Below are positions 1 to 7,870 of a stretch of DNA of 41,588 bases, in pieces (the stretch's first letter is position 1; each line of letters begins with the position of its first letter). Below the pieces are notes generated by a model. It ran no database searches. It was given only the letters and a program-made list of their open reading frames with translations, and was not told the DNA's origin. Position numbers and translations under genes: made by a program. Source of the DNA: Spirochaetaceae bacterium (GTDB lineage: Bacteria > Spirochaetota > Spirochaetia > Treponematales > Breznakiellaceae); NCBI GenBank assembly GCA_031279015.1, contig JAITJI010000076.1, positions 1-41,588 on the forward strand, written 5' to 3'.

Positions 1-744
1 GAATTTCCCGTCACGGTTCGATCCGTGGCGGAAGGCAGGGAGCTCAGGGAGTACAGCGTTGCCTATATAGACCGGGGCCGGGGAATCTTTGAATGTTCCG
101 GGGAAACCTATAACCTGGAACCCGGAGATGTTATTTTCATTAAGCCCGGGGTAAAACACCGGTACCACCCGCTTCCCGAAACAGGCTGGCACGAATACTG
201 GGTCGGTTTTAAGGGTTGGTTTTTCGACCTCATATTCAAGAATGATCTTCTGGTACAGGATCACGTGTTTTTCAGGCCGGGACTGAACAACCGTATCATA
301 GACAGCTATAATCTGATACTAAATGAAGTAAAAGTTCAGAGACCCCTCTTCCAGTTCCGGGCCTGCTCGGGCATAGTGGCGTTGATTGCAGAGATCCTCA
401 CTATAGACAAGCGCAGCGATCAGCCTAATCATTATCAAACAATCGTGGAAAAGGCAAAAGCCATTATGAAAGCCAACTGCTTCGACAACATCAGCATGCC
501 CGCGATTGCCAGACGGATCGGGGCCAGCGTACCGTTGTTCAACGAGATATTCAAGGCCTATACATCCATGACTCCCTACCAGTATTTTATCCATATAAAA
601 ATACAGAAGGCCCAGGATCTCCTGGAACAGGAAGATATTTCAGTCAAGGAAACGGCCTTCCGCCTTGGCTTCAAGGATCAGTATCATTTTTCCCGGCTTT
701 TTAAGAGTAAAACCGGATACACCCCATCGGAGTGGAAAAAGTAA
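1..744 (+). CDS. AraC-family transcriptional regulator, 5'-truncated
   Basis: DNA-binding regulator of the AraC/XylS family. The frame is open to the window edge: the residues before the GTG at 25 read as a plausible continuation of an AraC sensor domain, so the true start lies outside the window. The N-terminal part is a cupin-like ligand-binding domain (GDVIFIKPGVKHRY followed by WHEYWVGFKG, typical of sugar-responsive members). The last 100 residues carry two helix-turn-helix motifs: ISMPAIARRIGAS and the signature ending LGFKDQYHFSRLFKSKTGYTPSEW. It lies in front of the exported LamG/FN3 gene on the same strand, 66 bp away. Such regulators usually control a neighbouring sugar-use gene, but the target cannot be told from here. 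Family assignment is firm; ligand unknown. Confidence 0.93.
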   Translation, partial: EFPVTVRSVAEGRELREYSVAYIDRGRGIFECSGETYNLEPGDVIFIKPGVKHRYHPLPETGWHEYWVGFKGWFFDLIFKNDLLVQDHVFFRPGLNNRIIDSYNLILNEVKVQRPLFQFRACSGIVALIAEILTIDKRSDQPNHYQTIVEKAKAIMKANCFDNISMPAIARRIGASVPLFNEIFKAYTSMTPYQYFIHIKIQKAQDLLEQEDISVKETAFRLGFKDQYHFSRLFKSKTGYTPSEWKK

Positions 745-810
745 AATCCCTCTTTGCTAAAGTTCATACTTTCCCCGGGAATCACCGATATATTAAGGGG
801 GGAGGGCGCT

Positions 811-2526
811 ATGAAGCGGACTGCGCTGGTATCACTGGTATCTCTTTTTATCTTAATCCCGGCTTGTCTCTTTGGCCTTGGAGAAAAGATCCTATCGATT
901 GGCGCGGAGTCCGCCTGGAATGATGTGGAGATCCGGTCCGGAATAGCGGAACTGCCCTCCCTGCGTCCCCATCCGGTGCTGATCCTCTCCTCCGCACGGA
1001 CCGGAGCCGCCCTGACCGGGACGGACTCCCTTCCGGTTACTATGTTGGGGGATACGTGGACAGGACCGGAGAGTCTTGTCTTTCCCAACATGGCCCTCTC
1101 CTTTGACGAGGGGCGTCCGGATCGGTTCAAAGACCGGACCGGTCATTACCTTGTTACGGCCTCTCCGCTGGTATCCGCAGTGGATCAGGGTATGGCCAGG
1201 GCGGGGATGGGGGCGGTTTTTTTTACCGGGAACAGATCCGGAGAACTCCGGGAGATACTCCGGGATTCAGGCCCCCTGATGATCACCCCCGATGCGCCGG
1301 AGGCGCTCCTTTCGGCAGGGAGGAATATCCGGGATTTCAGTCTGGAATTCTGGCTTTACCCCCTGAACATGGAAACCGGGGAACAGATCCTGACCTGGTC
1401 TGCAGACCGGCGGATTGGCCGGGAACATCGTACCCAGCGGATCCGCTGTGAGGCCGCCGGAAACCGGCTGCGGTGGAGCTTTGAGGATTTTTTTGCCGCC
1501 CCCGGCGGGAACCGGACCCTTGCCGTTTCCCTGAAGGGATCCGCCTCCGTTACCCCCCGGACCTGGACTCACCATCTGATCCGGTTTGACGCGGATACGG
1601 GCCTCCTTGAATATCTGGTGAACGGCAGCCTTGAAGATATCCGCCATGTTACGCCTTCCGGCAGGGAGGGGGATGAGGTGTATACCCCCTGTATTGGCCA
1701 AGAGGGGGTCCTGGTTCTGGGTGAGCAATTCAGGGGACTCATGGATGAACTCATGCTCTACGGCGCCTGGGTTGAGATGCCCCTGCTGCAAAAATACCCC
1801 GGCCGTGGCGGGCGTGTCGAAACCCGGCTCCTGGATCTGGGGGAGGGGAACAGTGAAATTCTCCGGGTGGAGGTATATGGCGGACGGGCCTCCCTGGGGG
1901 CCCGGAGTTCAAGCCGGGGACAGAACACGGCCGGGACAGGGAGTTTCGGCGGGATTGCCCGGAATGAGTACGCCGGCGCCGGTGATTTTAGTTTTAGCGA
2001 TAATGCAGCCCTCCGGTTTTTTATCAGGGCCGGGGAAACTCCCCGGGGCTTTTCCGGGGTGGAATGGATACCCGTCAAACCGGGGGTGGAACTCCCGGGA
2101 AACCTGAGGGGCAGGTTTGTTCAGTTGGCGGTCCAATTCTATCCCTCCGGAGACGGTGAAACCACCCCGTATCTGGAAGAGATCCGGATAGTGTACCGTC
2201 CGGACCTGCCCCCCAATCCGCCGCCTGTGGTAACGGCCATTGCCCGGGACGGGGCGGTGGATCTCTCCTGGAAGGGGAGTCCCGATCCGGATACGGCGGG
2301 TTATCTGGTTTATTATGGTCTTTCCCGGGGCGAATACTTTGGTACTGCCGCTGTCCAGGGGGCATCCCCTATTAATGTAGGAAACCGGACATCGGTTCGT
2401 ATCACCGGACTGCAAAACGGCGTGCTATACTATTTTGCCGTATCAGCCTTTGATCGGATAGAGCCGCTGCACGGGGGGGAATTTTCCCGGGAAGTATCGG
2501 CCCGGCCCCTGTGGTCTTCAGAGTAG
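811..2526 (+). CDS. Exported LamG-like / fibronectin type III protein
   Basis: Predicted 571-aa secreted or periplasmic protein of unknown function. The ATG at 811 is preferred because GGGGGGAGG lies just upstream and the product then begins with a signal peptide (MKRTALVSLVSLFILIPACLFG); an earlier in-frame start at 754 would put 19 residues in front of it. The IPAC within the signal is a poor lipobox, so a lipoprotein is possible but not clear. Residues about 165-330 look like a concanavalin/LamG jelly roll (DFSLEFWLYP, WTHHLIRFD, GLMDELMLYG). The C-terminal 90 residues form an FN3 domain (PPPVVTAIARDGAVDLSWKGS to YFAVSAFD). This architecture suggests carbohydrate or surface binding; no catalytic motif was seen. 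Its stop overlaps the end of the convergent DUF4838 gene by 9 bp. Confidence 0.8.
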   Translation: MKRTALVSLVSLFILIPACLFGLGEKILSIGAESAWNDVEIRSGIAELPSLRPHPVLILSSARTGAALTGTDSLPVTMLGDTWTGPESLVFPNMALSFDEGRPDRFKDRTGHYLVTASPLVSAVDQGMARAGMGAVFFTGNRSGELREILRDSGPLMITPDAPEALLSAGRNIRDFSLEFWLYPLNMETGEQILTWSADRRIGREHRTQRIRCEAAGNRLRWSFEDFFAAPGGNRTLAVSLKGSASVTPRTWTHHLIRFDADTGLLEYLVNGSLEDIRHVTPSGREGDEVYTPCIGQEGVLVLGEQFRGLMDELMLYGAWVEMPLLQKYPGRGGRVETRLLDLGEGNSEILRVEVYGGRASLGARSSSRGQNTAGTGSFGGIARNEYAGAGDFSFSDNAALRFFIRAGETPRGFSGVEWIPVKPGVELPGNLRGRFVQLAVQFYPSGDGETTPYLEEIRIVYRPDLPPNPPPVVTAIARDGAVDLSWKGSPDPDTAGYLVYYGLSRGEYFGTAAVQGASPINVGNRTSVRITGLQNGVLYYFAVSAFDRIEPLHGGEFSREVSARPLWSSE

Positions 2527-3654
2527 AGCAGTCGCCCAAAACAACCCTGCGCTTTCCGCATCCCTTTCATCCGGCAGCTTTGTCAGTCCGAACATATTTG
2601 GCCGGGGCCGGATATCGATCTGTTCGTCGGTCTTTTCATAATAGGATATCCGGGCGGCAGGGTTGATCTCCGCAAGTACATCGGCGGCGCAATTCACTGC
2701 GATACGATTCTGCTCTTCCGGAGAAAAAGCCCGGCAGCTGGGGCAGGCGCACCAGATCCGTTCATGCCCCCGTTCAGGCCAGAGGTGAAACACCCCGGTT
2801 TTTGGATGTTCCCGGAACAATTTTGCGGCTTCGTGTCTGATGATATCCAGGGTGTCGGGATTGGTGGCGCAGAAGTTGATCCTCCGGTCCCGTTTGCCCT
2901 GTTTCATGCGGAACAATTCGGGATTCCGGTAAAAATACCGCCGGGGTACGAGCAGGGGCAGGTCCCAGCCTCCCTCCTCAACGATCAGGGCGTAGGTTTC
3001 CGCAAGGGATACCAGGCTGTCCCGGGAACGGTTTTGATTTCCTGTCAGTCCGGCAAAGAGGCCGGCTGTTTCCGGCAGGGGGAAGACCACCCCGTCTATC
3101 TTGTTCTGCGCCGCCCAGAGGATCCAGGCTTCCCTCTGTTTGGGAGACAGAGTCCGGTCCAAAAAAAGCCGCCGCCGTTCGGAAACATGGGTATTTGCCG
3201 GCTGGTAACCCTTCGTCCCCTGCAGGGGATATTCCCAGGGACGGACCCGGTCTATGGGGGGCAGAATCGTGGACACCCTGCCCCGGTCCAGGGATAGAGC
3301 TTCATTTGGCCGGGGCCAGCGCATTCCAAGGGTTGCAAGAAAATCAAAGATCCCATTACAGAGCCCCCGCTCCGAAGGACCGTAGATCTCCAGCCGATCC
3401 CGCCCCAGGCGCCAGGAGAAGCCGTTGGATTTCTTCCTGTCCGGTTCGGCGTTCAACAGGATGATAGGCGTTGAGTCGTCGGATCCGAAACGGGATGCAT
3501 CCTCCAGTCCCGGGGAGGGCATTAAAACCCGCGCCTGTTTGCGGAGCATATCTATGGCCCGGGACAATTCTTCCCCATACTGCCGGCCGGCGGGGCTTTG
3601 GGGGGGGATCAGGATAACCCATTCTTTGGAAACATCGAAGATTGGCATAACCAT
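2518..3654 (-). CDS. DUF4838-like glycoside-hydrolase-associated protein
   Basis: Cytoplasmic-looking protein of about 378 aa with no evident signal peptide. It resembles DUF4838 proteins, which are linked to alpha-glucuronidase-like glycosidases: an N-terminal region with SERGLCNGIFDFLATLGMRWPRP, and a later WCACPSCRAFSPEEQNRIAVNCAADVL segment whose paired cysteines and S-x-E-Q pattern recall that family. Start choice is unusual. A TTG at 3690 is in frame but falls upstream of an extended -10 box (TGTTATAAT, 3663-3655). That box is followed immediately by ATG 3654 and, six bases on, by ATG 3648. No Shine-Dalgarno precedes any of them, so translation probably begins at 3654 or, as a leaderless message, at 3648. 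Function beyond carbohydrate association is inference. Confidence 0.65.
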   Translation of the reverse strand: MVMPIFDVSKEWVILIPPQSPAGRQYGEELSRAIDMLRKQARVLMPSPGLEDASRFGSDDSTPIILLNAEPDRKKSNGFSWRLGRDRLEIYGPSERGLCNGIFDFLATLGMRWPRPNEALSLDRGRVSTILPPIDRVRPWEYPLQGTKGYQPANTHVSERRRLFLDRTLSPKQREAWILWAAQNKIDGVVFPLPETAGLFAGLTGNQNRSRDSLVSLAETYALIVEEGGWDLPLLVPRRYFYRNPELFRMKQGKRDRRINFCATNPDTLDIIRHEAAKLFREHPKTGVFHLWPERGHERIWCACPSCRAFSPEEQNRIAVNCAADVLAEINPAARISYYEKTDEQIDIRPRPNMFGLTKLPDERDAESAGLFWATALL

Positions 3655-3663
3655 ATTATAACA
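3655..3663 (-). promoter_or_regulatory. Extended -10 promoter of the DUF4838 gene
   Basis: On the minus strand TGTTATAAT is a perfect extended -10 element (TGnTATAAT). The -35 match, TTAATC at 18 bp, is weak, as is common for extended -10 promoters. Transcription should start about 6-8 bases on, at or next to the ATG at 3648. Confidence 0.5.
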
Positions 3664-3745
3664 TTTTTTTGACTGAGGATTAAGGATCAATCCGTAATTG
3701 CATTTTCCCCGGACTGCCCCTTCCCCTTAAAATGCTGCCAAGGGC

Positions 3746-3774
3746 TTGGAACAGGAGGAGGTGTTAATTATACT
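3746..3774 (+). promoter_or_regulatory. Sigma-70-type promoter for the small unknown gene at 3834
   Basis: TTGGAA (3746-3751), 17-bp spacer, TATACT (3769-3774). The predicted start near 3781 leaves a leader of about 53 nt before the ATG at 3834. Confidence 0.45.
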
Positions 3775-3833
3775 GGAATGGAGCCGGGGCTTGCCTGAGG
3801 AGGCACGGCGGCGGTAAGGACGGTGGAATAGGT

Positions 3834-4310
3834 ATGTCTTTTCTGATGAATCGCAAACAGGATCCCGATCCGGCGACATTCTGGCGTGAATATGAGGAAC
3901 GATCCGGCGAAAAGGTGCTGGCCTATTCTCTGGGCAGGTATATTTCAGGCTGGGATGCCTATGAAGAACCCCTGTGGGGTCTTGTGATAGCCACGGAGGG
4001 GGGCTTCCGTTTCCATCACTTTCCCCATGAGGGCTGGCTCCAGGCCCTCTCCCGGCTAGGCGCCGGCGGTGAAGCTCCCAAGGAAAAGACCATTTTTATA
4101 TCCAGGGATCGGATTCTTTCCGTAGAACTCCGTACCGAAACATCCTGGCTCAAGAAACTGCTCCTTCCCCGTCCGCCGGTCCTGATTGTCCGGTACCGGA
4201 AGCCGGCGGAGGGGGAACACGGGCCGGAAGCCGAACTTACCGTGGAGACCGAATATAAAACCGAATCCCTTCTCCGTTACTTACAGCCTGATGATCCTGC
4301 CGGTGGTTAG
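3834..4310 (+). CDS. Conserved-looking hypothetical protein, 158 aa
   Basis: I do not recognise this family. The product is soluble, with no signal peptide or membrane segment. It starts MSFLMNRKQDPDPATFWREYEE and contains a mixed alpha/beta pattern with WGLVIATEGGFRFHHFPHEGWLQAL and a strand-rich second half (ISRDRILSVELRTETSWLKKLL, PPVLIVRYRKPA), reminiscent of PH-like or bacterial-PH-type folds, though that is only a guess. The ATG at 3834 has GGTGG seven bases upstream; ATG 3846 is an alternative. A promoter-like TTGGAA-N17-TATACT lies at 3746-3774. The 3' end overlaps the end of the convergent M24 peptidase gene by 30 bp. Confidence 0.7.
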   Translation: MSFLMNRKQDPDPATFWREYEERSGEKVLAYSLGRYISGWDAYEEPLWGLVIATEGGFRFHHFPHEGWLQALSRLGAGGEAPKEKTIFISRDRILSVELRTETSWLKKLLLPRPPVLIVRYRKPAEGEHGPEAELTVETEYKTESLLRYLQPDDPAGG

Positions 4311-5399
4311 AACCTCAGCCCCGGTCCCGGTTAAAAGAATATCGTTTTCCAGCCGGCAGCCTCCCAGGATGGGATCGTAGAGCCCTGGTTCCAGGGTAAA
4401 GATCATCCCCGGCCTGAGTATGGTATCGTTATCCGTCCGGTTTCGTAGTACCGGGGCCTCATGGGCTTCCAGGCCAATGCCATGTCCCAGGGCATGGGGC
4501 ATGATTTTGCGGGACTTGCCGAAGAAGTTGTCTACCGTTGCGGCGATATTCCGGGTGCCCGCTCCGTCGCCGACCAGTGAAAGGGCGAGTTTGTAGGCCT
4601 TCTCCGTAAGGGTAAGGACCTTTTCCTGAGACTTGGAAAGGGGGCCCCGGGCAAAGGTCAGGGTCACATCGGTGGTGTACCCCGAGTAGTTAAGGCCAAA
4701 GTCCAGAATCGAAAAACCGGGTCCGATGAAGGGCTGCCCCGTATAGGAGGGAAAGGCATGAATACCAAAACTCCGGTCAGGACCCGCTGCCAGAGTCTCA
4801 AAACCGGTCCCCTCACAGTCCCGCTTGCGTCCCTCCGCCTCAATGAAAAGGGCCACGTCGGTTTCAGTCAGGAGTTTTTCTCTCCGGATATTCTCCTCCA
4901 AAAGGTCGATAATCTCATTGGTGATCTCCGCCGCCTTTCGATAGATGCGGATCTCCTCCTCATCCTTTACCGCCCGTAATTCCTGGATCGCTTTTTGGAT
5001 ACCCTCGGAACGGCAGAGTATGTCAAAATCTGAAGCTGCCTCGACATATTTTAAAAAAAGGACGTAGGACATATCCGAAGGAATTTCGATTCGGGATTGC
5101 AGGGGTATCTTGCAGTAATCTACTGCCGCCTTCAGGGCCGTGACAGGATTGCGTTCAAATTCCCCGTAGGGGACCATGATGTCGGTATGGGCGTACAGTT
5201 TTGCCAGGTTGATATCCCAGGGTACCAACAGGGATTTTTTATCTACCGTAAGGAAGAGCAGGGCATCTCCGGGCTGACCGGTAAGCCAGCGTATTCCCGA
5301 ATCCCGGCGGCCTTCGGTATCCTCAAGCATCGTTAGGGCGATGTTTTCCCGGGCCATCCAGTCGTAGATCCTGTCCTGCCGGCTTTGAAAGATACTCAT
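4281..5399 (-). CDS. M24-family metallopeptidase (Xaa-Pro aminopeptidase type)
   Basis: Predicted cytosolic aminopeptidase of 372 aa that removes N-terminal residues from Xaa-Pro peptides. The N-terminal creatinase-like domain is followed by a pita-bread catalytic domain with the expected metal ligands: two aspartates in LDFGLNYSGYTTDVTLTF, the histidine region HALGHGIGLEAHE, glutamate in FTLEPGLY, and the last glutamate in CRLENDILL. ATG 5399 is chosen because it overlaps the stop of the upstream threonine aldolase gene as ATGA, a sign of translational coupling; an earlier in-frame start at 5459 would lie well inside that gene. Both genes act on amino acids or peptides, so the pair may serve amino-acid scavenging. 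The substrate (Xaa-Pro or another dipeptide) is not fixed by sequence. Confidence 0.9.
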   Translation of the reverse strand: MSIFQSRQDRIYDWMARENIALTMLEDTEGRRDSGIRWLTGQPGDALLFLTVDKKSLLVPWDINLAKLYAHTDIMVPYGEFERNPVTALKAAVDYCKIPLQSRIEIPSDMSYVLFLKYVEAASDFDILCRSEGIQKAIQELRAVKDEEEIRIYRKAAEITNEIIDLLEENIRREKLLTETDVALFIEAEGRKRDCEGTGFETLAAGPDRSFGIHAFPSYTGQPFIGPGFSILDFGLNYSGYTTDVTLTFARGPLSKSQEKVLTLTEKAYKLALSLVGDGAGTRNIAATVDNFFGKSRKIMPHALGHGIGLEAHEAPVLRNRTDNDTILRPGMIFTLEPGLYDPILGGCRLENDILLTGTGAEVLTTGRIIRL

Positions 5400-6424
5400 A
5401 GGGCAAAAACCTCCCCGGAGACCTGCCTGATCCGTTCCAGTTCCGAATCTCCGATCCAATAGTGGGTAACAAACCTGAATTGTCCGTTTTCCGGCAGGTT
5501 TATCCGGATTCCCTCCCGGGAGAACCTGTCCCTAATCCGTACCGCCGTTGCCGGATCCCGGGCGGAGGGGAAATCAAAGAAAACCATGTTGATGTCCACC
5601 GTACCGGGGTTGATGATGATCCCGGGGATAGCCGCGAGAAAACAGGCTAACTCTTTGGCCCGGCGGTGATCCTCCGTCACCCGGCGGCTCATCTCCAACA
5701 GGGCGATAATCCCCGCCGCCGCCAGGATGCCGGCTTGCCGCATTCCCCCCCCCATGATCTTCCTTTTTAGCCGGGCCTCCCGGACAAATTCCCGGGGCCC
5801 TGCCAGAAGGGATCCTACCGGGGCGCAGAGCCCCTTGGAGAGGCAGAACATCACCGAATCCGCCAGGCGGGCAATTACTCCGGGCTCCGTTCCCAGGGCC
5901 GCCGCGGCGTTGAATATCCGGGCGCCGTCCAAATGAACCGGCAATCCCCAGGCGTCCGCCGCCGCCCGGACTTCTTCCATGGCCGCCAGGGGAACCGCCC
6001 GCCCCAGGGAATGAGCGTTTTCCAGGCAGATAAGGGAGCTCGCCGGGGCATGGAGCTCCTCTTTCCGGAGCCGCTCCCCAAGAGCCGAAGCTCGAATTAC
6101 TCCGTCCGGGGCGCTTACGGTCCTGGTTTGGACCCCGGCTATCACCGACGCTGCCCCGGCTTCATGCTGGATAATATGGCACTCTTCCCCCAGAATGACT
6201 TCAGTGCCCCGTTTGCACCAGGTAAAGAGGGCCAACTGGTTTCCAAAAGTACCGGATGGTACAAAAATTGCCGCTTCTTTCCCCAGCATTTCCGCTCCCA
6301 GAGCTTCAAGATGGTTTACTGTCGGATCATCCCCGTATACATCATCCCCTACTTCGGCGGCGGCCATGGCCCGGCGCATCGCTTCGGTAGGCGCCGTTAC
6401 CGTATCACTCCGTATGTCAATCAA
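5396..6424 (-). CDS. ltaE: Low-specificity L-threonine aldolase
   Basis: PLP enzyme of 342 aa that splits L-threonine or allo-threonine to glycine and acetaldehyde. It begins with the family's typical IDIRSDTVTAPTEAMR and has GDDVYGDDPTVNHLE. His83 (ECHIIQHEAGA) should stack on the cofactor. HLDGARIFNAA holds the cofactor aspartate and phosphate-binding arginine. Lys197 in CLSKGLCAPVGS forms the Schiff base. The start is a TTG: the sequence upstream on the minus strand has GAGGAGGG with a 6-base gap to TTG 6424, whereas no ATG fits. It is coupled by ATGA overlap to the M24 peptidase. The upstream gap to corA is 71 bp with no obvious terminator, so it could be co-transcribed with corA. Confidence 0.93.
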   Translation of the reverse strand: MIDIRSDTVTAPTEAMRRAMAAAEVGDDVYGDDPTVNHLEALGAEMLGKEAAIFVPSGTFGNQLALFTWCKRGTEVILGEECHIIQHEAGAASVIAGVQTRTVSAPDGVIRASALGERLRKEELHAPASSLICLENAHSLGRAVPLAAMEEVRAAADAWGLPVHLDGARIFNAAAALGTEPGVIARLADSVMFCLSKGLCAPVGSLLAGPREFVREARLKRKIMGGGMRQAGILAAAGIIALLEMSRRVTEDHRRAKELACFLAAIPGIIINPGTVDINMVFFDFPSARDPATAVRIRDRFSREGIRINLPENGQFRFVTHYWIGDSELERIRQVSGEVFAL

Positions 6425-6495
6425 GGTTTACCCTCCTCTGTGCAGTGTCCCCCGTGTTCAAGCAGGCTCTATGCCAAAGCTCTGTCCCCAAAATC

Positions 6496-7473
6496 CTAGG
6501 TCCCGACGACATGGGTATAGGGAAGGATTTTGGGAGTTATTTTTTTTCTTTTCCGGTCTGTATTGAGCAGTATCGCCCCTAAAAGGGAGATCAACAGGCT
6601 TATGATCAGGATTCCCCAGCCCGCCGTCGGCAGATTTGCAAAGGGCAGCCGTACATTCATCCCAAAAAAACTGTAGATCAGAGTCGGGATCATGAGAACA
6701 ATGGAAACAATGGTTAGCCGTTTCATCACAATGTTCAGGTTATTGGAGATAACGCTGGCAAAGGCATCCATGGTTCCTGTGAGGATCGACGAGTAGATCT
6801 TGGCCATTTCTATAGCCTGTTTGTTTTCGGTAACCACATCCTCAAGAAGTTCCCGTTCATCCTCTTTAAAACGGATAAGCGGCGATTTTTGCAGCTTTTC
6901 AAGCAGAAGTTCATTGGTGGTAATGCTGGTGGTAAAAAACACCAGGGATTTCTGAATGGACAGGAGCTGAATCAGTTCGTTGTTTTTAATGGACTTCTGC
7001 AGCTCCTCCTTGATGATATTAGTCCGTTTGTTGAGCTCCTTGAGGGATTTCAGGTAGGTAAAGGCCCCCCGTCCCAGCAAATTGAGGACAAAGGTGCTTT
7101 TGTTACGGATACTAAAGCCCCTTACCCGGTTGCTGAGGAGATCGTTCATGGCTTCACTTGAGCGCTGGCAGATAGTTACAATTTTATCGGGGAAGAGAAT
7201 GATCCCCAGGGGCAGCGTAAAAAAGGGCACTTCATAGGCTTCATCGTGCACCGGCAGCCGTACAATAATGGCGGTATACCCGTCTTCTTTTTCTATCCGG
7301 GCCTGTTCGTCGGCATCCATGATATCGGTGAGCAGTTCCCCGCCAATGCCGAATTCATGTTCCAGCCGGAAGAGGTCTTCTTTCGATACATTCCGGGCAT
7401 CGATCCAACAGCCCTTACCAACCGTACTGGTTTCAACCAGACTGGTTTCTCCTTGTGTGCGAATTGTAATCAT
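6496..7473 (-). CDS. corA: CorA-family magnesium/divalent cation channel
   Basis: Inner-membrane Mg2+ (or Co2+/Ni2+) channel of 325 aa, forming pentamers in this family. The N-terminal 240 residues give the cytoplasmic funnel with the long helix rich in K/E. Two transmembrane segments end the protein: about 252-270, running into the signature GMN at 271-273 (SFFGMNV), and about 286-303. The C-terminal tail is basic (DRKRKKITPK), as expected for the inner gate ring. ATG 7473 has AGGAG five bases upstream. A promoter at 7851-7823 and a possible 41-codon leader ORF at 7698-7573 precede it, so magnesium-dependent leader control is conceivable, but no known riboswitch was recognised. Confidence 0.95.
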   Translation of the reverse strand: MITIRTQGETSLVETSTVGKGCWIDARNVSKEDLFRLEHEFGIGGELLTDIMDADEQARIEKEDGYTAIIVRLPVHDEAYEVPFFTLPLGIILFPDKIVTICQRSSEAMNDLLSNRVRGFSIRNKSTFVLNLLGRGAFTYLKSLKELNKRTNIIKEELQKSIKNNELIQLLSIQKSLVFFTTSITTNELLLEKLQKSPLIRFKEDERELLEDVVTENKQAIEMAKIYSSILTGTMDAFASVISNNLNIVMKRLTIVSIVLMIPTLIYSFFGMNVRLPFANLPTAGWGILIISLLISLLGAILLNTDRKRKKITPKILPYTHVVGT

Positions 7474-7572
7474 TGGGTTCTCCTAAGGTAAACCTTATTG
7501 CCTGTTTCACGGTATACCTAAGGACCTGCGGAATAAAATGCCCCGCATTCTGCGTCAGCAATCCTTATCGAA

Positions 7573-7698
7573 TCACTGAAAGCCCCGGTTCTTTTGGGAA
7601 ACACCATGAACAGCTTTTGTCCTGCGTTTTATCTCAGCAGCGCCATCGGTACTGCTTTGGCGGAGTAAACTACTACTACCGCCGTCCGAATCGGACAT
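7573..7698 (-). CDS. Possible 41-aa leader peptide upstream of corA
   Basis: Small ORF starting MSDSDGGSSSLLRQSS and ending VSQKNRGFQ. Its support is positional: a perfect AAGGAGG (7712-7706) sits seven bases before ATG 7698, and a good promoter (TTGCGG-N17-TATAGT) lies upstream. The same frame is open back to a TTG at 7797. The peptide is serine-rich and matches nothing I recognise. It ends 99 bp before corA on the same strand, so it may be a regulatory leader or a small protein. The remaining non-coding sequence between 7474 and 7870 shows only this promoter and an 18-bp tandem repeat. Confidence 0.35.
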   Translation of the reverse strand: MSDSDGGSSSLLRQSSTDGAAEIKRRTKAVHGVSQKNRGFQ

Positions 7699-7761
7699 GG
7701 CATTTCCTCCTTGCTCGGGGATTTTCTGAAACCTCATGCGAAGCTCAACCGCATAATCTGT

Positions 7762-7797
7762 CAATCCAAGCGGTTCCAACAATCCAGACGGTTCCAA
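7762..7797. repeat. 18-bp tandem repeat (two copies)
   Basis: Copies at 7762-7779 and 7780-7797 (CAATCCARRCGGTTCCAA) differ at two positions only. They lie in the corA leader between the promoter and the small ORF. Read on the minus strand the unit is in frame and would give MEPSGL-LEPLGL if the TTG at 7797 were used. Confidence 0.7.
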
Positions 7798-7822
7798 CCG
7801 ATCAGACTGCCGAACAATCTCT

Positions 7823-7851
7823 ACTATATCAAATATCCGCGTTTACCGCAA
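7823..7851 (-). promoter_or_regulatory. Sigma-70-type promoter for the corA transcript
   Basis: Minus strand TTGCGG (7851-7846), 17-bp spacer, TATAGT (7828-7823). It lies 20 bp after the glmS stop and about 125 bp before the small ORF, so it can give corA a transcript separate from glmS. Confidence 0.5.
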
Positions 7852-7870
7852 GCCATACCTTGCAGAACGC

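Noticed and set aside
1-30. GGTTCGATCC near the left edge looks like a tRNA T-arm.
   Set aside because: The loop is six rather than seven bases, there is no acceptor stem or anticodon arm, and the frame reads through as part of the AraC protein.
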